Of a stretch of DNA of 64,000 nucleotides, positions 12,033-22,864 are shown in pieces; position 1 is the first letter of the stretch; every line of letters starts with the position of its first letter. The notes below the pieces were generated by a model. The model was given only the letters and a program-made list of their open reading frames with translations, did not search any database and was not told where the DNA came from. The DNA comes from Exophiala sp. HKRS030 (taxonomy: Eukaryota; Ascomycota; Eurotiomycetes; Chaetothyriales; Herpotrichiellaceae), in contig JAHWDD010000006.1 of the NCBI GenBank assembly GCA_023897205.1, positions 2,914,001-2,978,000 of the forward strand, in the 5' to 3' direction. A program made the translations under genes and the position numbers.

Positions 12033-15000
12033 ATGGCGACGAGATCTCTGCGGCAAAGGTCGAGTCGTTACTCGAGTCCCGCCACGTTTGGTGAAAAGGA
12101 GGCCCGTTCGAAGCCCGTCGAGGTATCAGAAATAAGGAATGGCCAACAGACGAGTTTGGATGGCTGGGTTGAGCCCGTCGTGCGCCCTGCAGTCCCGAGT
12201 TTTGAAGATACCAAAGGGCTTGAGAGGTTAGGAGTCTTGGAAAACATGCAGCCGCTCGGCGTCCCTCCCTCGCAAAGGCTCTTGCAGAAATTGAAGTTGA
12301 CTCCTTATGTGAGGCCTTCACCTCGCACCACGGCCCTTCACGTTGATGAGGTTGTCCCTTCCATTCACGACTCGGAGAAATTGGAAATGGCTTCGACTAG
12401 GGACTCGGCCAGATTGTCCACACTCCCGCCTGATACCACTCGCCTACCCGACACTATCGTTATATCCAGTCCTCCTCGCGGTCGTCCATCCATGAAAGAC
12501 GTTGCAAACATGCCGCAAGCTCCAAATTTCTCACCATCCCCTATCAAATCCACCTTCGTAACCCCTAGCAGTCAATTCTCACCCAAACCCGTTTCCATTC
12601 AAGAGCACCTTCGTCAGGATCGCCTCAACACACACGTGGAGCATGCTGTGCAAGAAGCACAAGAAAGGGGAACTCCCAACCTAGTCATGGGCCTGCGCAG
12701 ACTTCGAGACGATGCACACGTCATCCCTGACTTATGGAATGTCCTTGAGGCAGTCATCGCACAATCCGCCACCCACAAGCAATTCAGAACCTTTAAACGC
12801 TATATCAAATCAGGTGTAAAATCTTTTCGCCGCACAAGCCAAGTATCTGAAAGTCCGCAACAACCTGAGCACCTTGGACGCGAGGAGTCTCTCTCGCCTG
12901 TGAACCCAGGTTCTCCCATGGCCCATAGTTGGTCATACATTCCACCTCCACAGACCCATACTGCGGATCAACGTTTTTTTGCTTCATTCCTCCCCCCGAA
13001 AGACCCAAATCTCCGACCAACCGCCCGGTGGGCGATGTCAACTCCAGCTTCACAACCTGTTGCATCTGTCGATGCACATTTGACGACATCTCCTGATCGA
13101 CGGCCAAATCCGTCGCCCAATAAGCGGAAGAGAACCAGGAGTCCCTCAAGTTCCTCTTCATTATCTTCCGCACAATCTCTGACGATGCCTGAAGATTTTG
13201 GCGCTGCGTCTGGTCATGGCCACCCGGTTGGAAATCATCAATCTACCACACGCTCAAGATCTGAAGGTCAACGTTCAAGTAGGCATCAGCAAGCATCTTC
13301 AAGCAGGCTTCGATCCTCAGCCAACCCTACAACTCACGTCTCTTTACCGAGTAACATAGCCCGGAATCCCAATCTTCATCTAGAGCACCAAACAAAAAGT
13401 CACGAAGATCTCAGGTCGAACCCGAGTATGATATTGATGAGCTCTCTCGAAGGAAAAACGAGTATCTCGGCGAAAGTTTTCATGATTACAACACGATTCC
13501 ACGTCCGTTAAGTGATGTTAGAGATGCTGTCAAAGGTCAACCGATTACATTCAATCCTGATACTAGCCAACCTCCACCACCAGTTATCCATCCGAATCGC
13601 CTTCTTTCCGTACAGACATCAGGGTTTCCGCCTCCAACCGAGGCGGGTGATGAAAACGAGAATCAAGCAACCAATGTACAAAATCGCAGAAGAACAAGAA
13701 AAGATTCCTTCTCTGACCCAACTGATGTTCTTACGCCGCTCTCCTCTTCTTCACCAGTGCCTCTACCTCTACCGCCATCGTTGACCGTGGGAAACGGTAT
13801 TGTTTCTAGGGGAACAACGCCTCGGGCAACAAGACTTCAACCATCAACAAGAACGCGGCGATCGGCTCGTGTGTTTATCTCGTAAGTGGGCCTCCTCCAG
13901 ATGGTGATGGAAATTTCATCATACAATCCCCTCAAGTTTCCTAGAGACCGGTGGCGAGATATACACTGGGCTACAATTCACATCCAATCTGCTGATGGCT
14001 AATTGACGTTACTTCGCTAGGCCTAACAAACCCAAGAATGGTGGCATTACGGCAGGAATTTCACGTGCAGGGGCTGGACGTGAGAGTGGGATTGGCAACG
14101 GGGCAGAGTCAGGCACAGAGGTAAGCGGACTCCCAGCCTATTTTCTCCGTCATTGCATCAACCCTTTTTCTGCCAATATTCCTTCGCAGTCTTTGACACC
14201 ATTCCACTTCCACTCGTTGACACGAACTCATACATTTCATCCTCTTCATCCCCTTCTCATTTTACCCCTCCGCCTACTCTCAACTAGCCTTTTGATCTTT
14301 TGTCATCAAGATCGTTATTTGCGAAATACCACTTCCATGCCTTGATTTATGTACTGCTTCACATTGGTTAACTTGGCCTTTCAGGATAACGACGAGCTTT
14401 GTTACTCTTGCAGCGGAGAAGGTATACTCCTATGTTGTGATGGCTGTACCAATTCGTTCCATCACGCTTGTCTAGAGCCACCTTTGAACCCCGATGAAGA
14501 GGTTGAAGGGTCATGGTATTGTCCCTCCTGTGCCGCCAATCGTGCTCCAGAAGAGTCCTCGCATGCTGGTATCCTGGGCCCGGTTCTTGGTCGAATCGAC
14601 AAAACTATCCCGAAAGCTTTCACTCTTCCTCTGGATATACGTGAATACTTCGAAGGTGTAAGAACAGGCGATGAGGGAGAGTATGAAGAGTTTGGACTCC
14701 CTCGTACCCAGAACAATGCGGTCAAAATGAATCGAGCTGGCTTCATCGAAGAGCCCAACTACAAAGAACTACGCGACAGCAAGGGTAACCTCATCAAATG
14801 CTACCTTTGTGGATTCACATCCCAAGGTCGAGATATCATACCCTGTGACTTTTGCCCCGCAAGGTGGCATCTGGACTGCGTCAATCCTCCACTTGCCATA
14901 CCACCACGCCGACGAGGAGATAACAAACCAAACTCGTCCTGGAAATGCCCTTTGCATATCGATCATGATCTTGCGTCTTTCAGTCGTCAAGCTGAGGCGG

Positions 15001-15815
15001 AACCAGGATCTCTCGGAAGGATTCCGAGATTGCGTCGTCCCAAGAATGCCATGCCGTTTGACATCCCGGTCCCTCGAGGATTTAGAAACAATGGAATCAT
15101 CGAGGTTGATATTATGCCAGACAATGTCAATTTTGACAGGACTAAGGAAGAGTTCATGGATGGAAAGGTGTATCGAGTACCCGAGGAAGGCCTACGTCTA
15201 GATTTCATTGATCGGGTCAAGAAAAGTTGGTACGAAGATCAATCATTCCCTCAACAGATGAATGCACCAAAACACATCCGAAGCAAGAAATATCGTCCGG
15301 ACGGGGTCGTCCTACACCATCCACCAACGCAATATACAGTCAAATTGAAGGAACCGGACTTTTGGACCGGGTCACAAGCACTGGCCATTACGGAAACAGC
15401 GCGCGCCAATGCCGCCTTACGGACTCGATCATTCAGGGAACAACAAGCAGTTCTCAATCTTGCAGAAATGTCCCAGCAAGGAATGTATGGCATTTCTGGT
15501 GACTTGTTAGCTGAACTCACAAACTCGCTTGTGAGTGAAGCCCCTCCCGAAGTTGCCGAGGCTTTGGAAATGTCTGAATTTGATCAACTTCTTCGCTTGC
15601 AAGATTTGATCAACAGGAGACTTGCTATCTTAGGATACAACAATGAGTCTACTGCAACGTCTTATTCGGCGTCTTTCGAAGGTACCAATGGTGAATTGTC
15701 ACCAAGATCCGTTCCAAATGTACTCGCCGGCAAACCGGTAATGTCAAACGGAGATGCTGTGTCAGAGTATCCACCATTGGATGATAGGGATACTGCTATG
15801 CATGTTAGCCCATGA
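12033..15815 (+). CDS. rco1: Rco1-type double PHD-finger protein (Rpd3S histone deacetylase complex), one-base frame break
   Basis: Exons are 12033-13881, 14021-14120 and 14385-15815; introns are 13882-14020 (GTAAGT...CTAG) and 14121-14384 (GTAAGC...TCAG). The first exon changes frame between 13355 and 13505. Before it the frame starting at 12033 is open; after it the frame beginning PEYDIDELSRRKNEYLGE continues to the donor. I found no GT-AG intron of the right length. One extra base, for instance in the A5 run 13394-13398, gives 1126 residues. PHD1 begins at CYSCSGEGILLCCDGC (about residue 656), and PHD2 at CYLCGF then IIPCDFCPARWHLDC (about residue 790). This pairing, with the long disordered N-terminus, matches Rco1, which directs Rpd3S to transcribed chromatin. 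Another PHD protein family is possible but less likely. Confidence 0.82.
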
Positions 15816-16390
15816 GATTTTGGTTTCTTCTCTGGAGATTCAATGGTTTTGACGGAGTGAGGCAAATTGAATGCAATTCAGGATGGTGACATGCTAGCCA
15901 TGGTGTAAGTTTACTTATCTAAGTCCCTGGAAAAAGTTCCAGGTGTGGTTTGTGCCGGGGCAATGGCAATTGATACAAATACGTTTAGTGGATTTCTTCC
16001 AGGGCAATGACATCAAGAATACGTATTGAGGAAAGCCTTATATCTCTTCGTTTCCTGTTGACTGTCCATGGGCGTCCTTGTCTTGGTCATGATGAATTTC
16101 GATGAAAGAACGACCAGATGATTTATCTGTCCCAAGCCTGTCACTTTAGGACCTGGTCTATAATTCGATTGTGAAGCAAGACCGAAGCGCGACGAATAGC
16201 ACAATATGCTTAGACCCTCTTCCAAAATGGACAGACGTATAACAATCGACATGTCCCGTCCACCCAGAGTCAACCGTCTTTAAGTAGAAAAATGGGAACG
16301 AAACGGGAAGCATACCGAAACATAAAACCAGTGCTTGCTCACATCTCACATGGATGAATACTTAATCCTACCCACATACACATCTATGTC

Positions 16391-16420
16391 CATCTCCATC
16401 TCCATCTCCATCTCCATACC
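16391..16420. repeat. Hexamer CATCTC microsatellite
   Basis: About five copies of CATCTC stand in a row, followed by decayed CCATAC copies to about 16430. This is a simple-sequence repeat with no coding role seen. Confidence 0.85.
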
Positions 16421-16461
16421 CATACCCATATCGATATCAATCATCTACCTCATTGACACCG

Positions 16462-16501
16462 TGTGCCCTCTGTGCCCTCTGTGCCCTCTGTGCCCTCTGT
16501 G
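16462..16501. repeat. Nine-base tandem repeat TGTGCCCTC, about 4.5 copies
   Basis: Four perfect copies of TGTGCCCTC run head to tail, then a partial copy. It is followed by a C-rich stretch and then by CCTTATCCC-type copies at about 16547-16572. Confidence 0.88.
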
Positions 16502-16887
16502 CCCCTCCCCCATCCCCGTCCCCGACCCCCGGCCTACCTCTCAACCCTTATCCCTTATCCCTTATCCCTTTTCCCTTAACCCCCTTTCCCTTCGTAACAA
16601 ATCCCGTCGAAATCCCCTATCCAACGACCAAGGCAAACTTCGCCTTCCGCAATTTTCCCATTGAAAACCAGGACAGACACCGACCGACATTAAAGACAAA
16701 TGATGGCGCCGCAGCCTCGTTGGATTGGTGCATTTGTTGTCGTCCATACGCTCGCGCTCGTCACCGCCGCCATCTCCACCGGCCCGGCTGGGGGAATGAG
16801 GGAAGAGGAATGGGGAAAGGGGAATGAGGAGGGAGGGAGCAAGCAGCCATCCAGCCAGCTCACCGGGGAATCAAGGGATTAAGGAGG

Positions 16888-16989
16888 GATAGAGGGAAAG
16901 ATAGAGGGAAAGATAGAGGGAAAGATAGAGGGAAAGATAGAGGGAAAGATAGAGGGAAAGATAGAGGGAAAGATAGATGGAAAGATAGA
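16888..16989. repeat. 12-base tandem repeat GATAGAGGGAAA, 8.5 copies
   Basis: Seven identical 12-mers run from 16888, then a variant copy with GATAGATGG and a partial one. The strand is strongly purine-only. The repeat is longer and more regular than the surrounding simple sequence. Confidence 0.9.
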
Positions 16990-17244
16990 TGAATGGACGG
17001 GGAAAATGAAAATGAAAACGATAATGAAAACGATACTGATAATGCGGTAGAGCCTATTGATCGATGTATTCCTCATTCTCACACGTCACGCGCTGCACTA
17101 CTCTTCTCCCTCTCACTTCACCGTGGTGTCGGTGGTGTTGGCGTTGATGGTGGTGGTGGTGGTGGGTGCAGCATTTCCTTCCTCGATTCGGCGCATTCAA
17201 GTGAAGCCGTGACCGCGCTTTGCTTTTTTCTTTTTGATGTTGCG

Positions 17245-17272
17245 ATATCGACATCGACATCGACATCGACAT
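17245..17272. repeat. Hexamer CGACAT microsatellite
   Basis: About four copies of the hexamer stand in a row, next to an A-run and a TATA-like patch. It is one of several simple repeats in the same kilobase. Confidence 0.8.
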
Positions 17273-17407
17273 ATATCCTTTTGGGGAAAAAAAAGGTAAG
17301 GAATTGACAGACCACTGCTATCGCAGATGGAATGCACCCACGCATGTATGTATGGGTGTATATATGGGTGTATGTATGTGTACACATATAACTCCCTAAG
17401 ACGACAA

Positions 17408-17437
17408 TGGCGGCGGCGACGACGACGACGACGACGC
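17408..17437. repeat. GGC/GAC trinucleotide repeat
   Basis: Three GGC units are followed by about six GAC units. No supported gene overlaps it. Confidence 0.75.
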
Positions 17438-18461
17438 ACTGTTCATTGTGCATTGCGGGAAGATGAGAGATGGTATATACCATGTATATTGAATGTATGT
17501 ATAGACAGATGAATTTGCGTGGAAAGAGCATCGAGCACTGAAAGGCGAACGCAGATTTCGTCGCTTTCTCCTTGCGGGCACACAGGCAGACAGGCAGGGC
17601 GGTCGGGAGAGTCCGGAGGGAGGGGAAAGTCGGTCATGCTGATCAGGATAGAACAGGAAAAATAAGGTGGGCCTGTCCATGTCATTTCAGTATTGGATAA
17701 TTGGATAGACCAGGTAGAGGGCAAAGAGCATTAGTTGGATATTGGACGGTAGGTTGGTAGTTGGTAAGGAGAAAGAATTTCTCGTCCATCACACCCGTCG
17801 ATGACCTTATCGACTGAATGCACCAAGTCACCACCGAATAGATGCGAGGAGAAGAAAGAAAAAAGAAAGAAAGGGCAACGAACTTCACCACAGATCATGC
17901 GTTCGAGATAGGCCCACATGAAAAACCATATCATGATGAAAATGCAAGACAATTCAAAAAAAAAGTAGACGATGGAGTGCACAACAAGCAATGATGTCTT
18001 GGTTGAAGAGAAGCCGTAATGGTGGGCTCGATAAGATTTCAGAGGCAGAAACGCCTCGGGAACGCCAAGTCGACATAAAAACCACTTGCTTCTGCTCCCC
18101 GTTTCGCAAGACTTTGACACATCTTTCTTTAACGCCGATACTGCACCTTCCCATTCCCGTCTCAACTGCCATTCATGAAACGAACGCCAATCGAGGAAAC
18201 AAATATCCGTGCGAAGGAAATAACGCACTAGTGTGTCCTTGTGGTAGAACAAAATGCTTGGGGGAAGGATTTGATGTGAATGAACAAAGGTACATGGTTC
18301 CATCGAGGCAATCTGTTCTTCTTAGATATCATGTCCAAGAGTCATCCCAATCTCCAACCCGAGATGTCAAATCTAAGGAACAAGACCATTTCTAAACGGG
18401 TTAGCTAGGGGTCAAAATTCTGGAACACTTGATGTATCACCCACCTGATAAGCCCAGGAAA

Positions 18462-19364
<903 letters not shown>

Positions 19365-19446
19365 TCCGGCTTCTTATTCTGATATGTAGGATGATGTCCG
19401 GGGCGGTGCGATTGCGATGTGAATCGTAGGGAGGGGGTAATTGGAC

Positions 19447-19546
19447 CTAAACGTGCACGTGAAATTTTAGCGAGAAAGTTCACGGTTGGGAACGACTGCG
19501 ACTGCGCTGCGGTCGCGCTTGTTTCCAAAGAGACATGACGACTTAC
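19447..19546 (-). other. Possible 5' UTR intron of cdc42
   Basis: On the minus strand it has a GTAAGT donor at 19546 and a GTTTAG acceptor ending at 19447, about 80 bases upstream of the ATG. The branch site is weak (GCTAAAA). I call it from splice signals only. Confidence 0.4.
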
Positions 19547-20678
19547 TCGAAGTGGTAACGAGGTCTGGACTGAGAGTTGATGGGTGATGTGCGGGAGGAA
19601 TTGAAAAGATTATGGTGTTGAGAAAGCGGAGCGAATGTATGGAGCAAAGGCACCGAGGATGCGGTCTGGTGGGTAGGAAACTTGAAGATCTGCGGCCAAG
19701 ATAGGGTAACCGAATATCTGCGAGAAGACGAGGTAATGTGACTTTGGGTGAAAGAGAGGTAGATGAAACTAAGAGAATTGATCAGTCTTTCTGTGCAGCG
19801 TATATGGTCATATTCTGGAACCTGAATCAGACTCACAGATAGATTCTGAAGAACGGACTAAGTGAGGGTGGGAAGAGTAGGTTTTGAGCGGCGCAGGCAA
19901 ACGTAGGTAGTAGTAGGTAGGTAGAATAAAGGTTAGGTTAGGACGATTTAGGCGGGAAAGAAGCGCGACTTGGAGTGGGTCGGGGGTTTCGAGTATGTCA
20001 CCTGTAAGTTGACGTGACAGAGAGTGAAGACAAGGCAAGGATCTTGTGGTCTCGTGCAGGCGAGGTGGTGAACAACAGGTGAAGGTTGTGACAATGGTAC
20101 CAGTGATATGGCAGGATATAGTGAGCGGATGGTGAATCGTGATTGTCGACGAGCAAATGTGATTCAGAATATTCCAGGCAGGCACGCAGGCACGCAGCCA
20201 GTTGAAAGTGGTTGAGGAGAGAAAGTGTTGATACTGGGAAGGCACGCAGCCAAAGAAGGAGGCAGTGGCAGAAGCAGTGGCAGTGGCAGTGGAGAGTCCA
20301 AAGGCTTATAGCCCTTTGCCGAGAAGGGTCGAGTTTGGGGAAAGACTCGAGAGGGACCTTGGATTGGAGTTTTGGGTGCTAACAACCTGGTGACCCGGTG
20401 GGCTGTGAATTGTTGCTGGTGGTCTGTGGTCTGTGTTGTTTGGACTTGTCGATGGGATGCCAGAGGTTGAGCAAAGAGAGATGGAAAGTTGGATGGATGA
20501 GAGAAAGGGCAAACAGGAGAGGGAAGTAGGATCAGAAAAGCAACGAAACTAGAGACTGTGAAATGACTTGAAAGGGAACGGATTGGGGATAGGATGGGAT
20601 AGACTGGATTGGAATGGGGGCGGAAGATGATGAACAGAGGGAAGATACAGTACGGAGTAGCTAGGGAGTAGTACCTAC

Positions 20679-20734
20679 AGGCTAGAGGCTACAGGCTAGA
20701 GGCTACAGGCTAGAGGCTACAGGCTAGAGGCTAC
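20679..20734. repeat. 14-base tandem repeat AGGCTAGAGGCTAC, four perfect copies
   Basis: Copies lie at 20679, 20693, 20707 and 20721 with no mismatch. Each unit itself contains two GGCTA words, so it probably grew from a seven-base duplication. Confidence 0.92.
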
Positions 20735-22864
20735 GATAGGCTTCTATGGATCTACCTGCCTACGTTAGGTCCTTGGATCCCTAACTAGGTATGTACCTCT
20801 GGACCTATGGACTTGGGCCGAGGGCTCCTCTGCCTTGACACTTTAATCAACCAAGTACCTAACTACAAAGCAATTACCTAGTCAACTAGTTAACTAGTCA
20901 ACTAATCATCTAGTTGGGGATTAGAGGTCAGAGTGATAGTGACCCAATTCGTGGTCTTGGATAGGGTGCTCAGGACTTCGCACTCAGGACTCAGTCACGA
21001 TGCATCACCTCAGAGGCGTCGCTCTTGCAGATTTGCCGTCTGAGTACCTACTCCATACGTACTACGTAGATCCCAGTCCGCAGCTCTTGCTTTTAGGCAA
21101 GCCAGGAACAGCGTCCAGTCTTCTTCCAATGCCCTGAAGACGTTGGAAACTTGCATGTGCAGGGGGCAGATAGAGGAATGGAGTTGACCGCACATACAGA
21201 ATACGGAGTACTTTTACAGCCCGAAGATTAATTAGCAGTTGCAGTTACAGTACTTACCAGTAGCGCCAACTCCTTACTAAGTAGTTAACTAAGTAACTAG
21301 TTAGTTAGCTACTCCGTACTTGGGTACCACCTGGGTACCTCACTACTCCGTAGATAACTAATTAGTTGGTTAAATGGTCCATCCTGAATTTCGGGCTAGC
21401 CTCTTCCCCTTCCGCGCTGAAGCAATCGAACGAAGGTTACAGTGACCACATGCCGACTCAAGTACCGCATAATTCGTAAATTCGTAAATTCGTAACCTGT
21501 ATATCTAACTTAGCTAACTAACTAGTTATAAGTAAACACACAATACATGGCCTGTTGACCCCCTCAGCCAAACATCGGGGTTGCTCACGTAAGGTGCATC
21601 TGTCCCTTAGAGATCATAGGGGATATCCGTCCCATGTTGACTGACTGCCTACTTATCTACCTACGGAGTACCATAGCTACTCAACAGCTACCGTTAAACC
21701 AGGAGCCAGAAGCCTGAGCAGAACCTAAGGCCCTTAGGCCCCTGGACCACCCCGGCCCCATCGACCCACGGGGCGGGAGCTCCCCAAGGACCACCACCAC
21801 CACCATGAGTGCCCATCAACGCTGATGCCACCGCCCCAAGTCCAATCTTCATCCGCCTCTGTGGGCACTGATCAGTTTGGAGTCGACACTGGGTCAACAA
21901 CTTATTACTGCATGGGGATGCGGCGCGCTCGAGTCGCGACAAAACCGCAGTGACCGCGTACTTTAATGTTTTTTTCCCCCTACTCCCTTCCCACCCCGCC
22001 CGCCCACGCCCTCGCTCTCTTCCTCTTGCAGATTGAGGCTTTCAGCCATCCTCCACGCCTTATCCTCAGGCACAGTCCTGCAATGAAATCTCTAACAAGC
22101 CCCGTTCAAGCCCGTTCAAGCCCATATCCCAGTATGGAGAGAGAGAGAGAACGGGCTTTTTTTATTTCACAAACTCTCGTTTCTCACCAGCGTCTTCAAT
22201 GTGCACTGACCACCGCTGTCCCGACATCGATGGATCTTGCATCATTATATAAACTCGGGAACCGGCTTGACCACCACCGATTCAACTTCCACAAATGCAA
22301 GCCTTCGGTCTCTTGGACACTCATTGTTGTTGTTACGGGAATGGTTTCCTACTGTTGAAATCATAGTGGACGATTGCAAAAACTGCACCAGCATGCGAGG
22401 CATCGAGGTCTTTCGATAATAGTACCTATTTTCACGCGGATCCGTAAAAGTACACAGTACAAGCGAAGCCACTCGAGTGCTCGCACATTCTCCCTTCATG
22501 GCTCGTACTTCCCCATCGTTCACTCCGATGCTCCGTATATATATACATTTGCAAATGACTTTGATCCAAGGCCAGATCCGGCCACAGTCGCCGTCTCTCA
22601 TCTTGCCCTTCTGTCAGCACATAGCTGTAGAACTTCCCATGCTCGTATGCATCAACACACAGTCTTGGTCCATGATGGCAAGACAATCGCATCAGTATCC
22701 CACACAAGACAATTCTTTCCAACCCGAGGTATTACAACGATAATATTCAAAATGATTTCTGTCATCCTTCAAATCCCAGTATTGCATAGCTCTGAAAACA
22801 CAATTCAACCGAGATCACACACCATCCACATCCGCCATCCTCCATCCACCACTATTATCCTCAA

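Larger units (their letters stand above)
15816..18461. other. Gene-free 2.6 kb rich in short tandem repeats
   Basis: This lies between two converging genes. It holds several microsatellites between 16385 and 17440, listed separately, and purine-rich blocks near 16780-17010 and 17840-17880. A 190-codon minus frame at 17731-18303 overlaps the probable 3' UTR of cdc42 and shows no family features. Confidence 0.65.
19365..22864. other. Gene-free 3.5 kb upstream of cdc42 with repeats and TACTCCGTA motifs
   Basis: The part next to cdc42 (19365-20640) is purine-rich on plus, so pyrimidine-rich on the cdc42 strand, and fits a long leader/promoter. From 20640 to 21700 the sequence is rich in CTAG, TAACTA and TACTCCGTA words, with a four-copy 14-mer. 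From 21960 onward it is C/T-rich again, with a short GA repeat near 22137-22151. I see no supported gene. Confidence 0.6.

Noticed and set aside
13279..13414. Intron to explain the Rco1 frame change
   Set aside because: The GT-AG pairs I tried (donors near 13213, 13227, 13267, 13279 and 13351; acceptors near 13320, 13359, 13383, 13399 and 13414) gave lengths of 0 or 1 modulo 3 or were too short.
16547..16572. CCCTTAT repeats resembling telomere repeats
   Set aside because: The fungal telomere unit is TTAGGG/CCCTAA; this unit differs, has only a few copies, and lies among other microsatellites within a gene-bearing region.
17731..18303. 190-codon minus frame downstream of cdc42
   Set aside because: It has no family features, odd composition, and sits in the likely cdc42 3' UTR.
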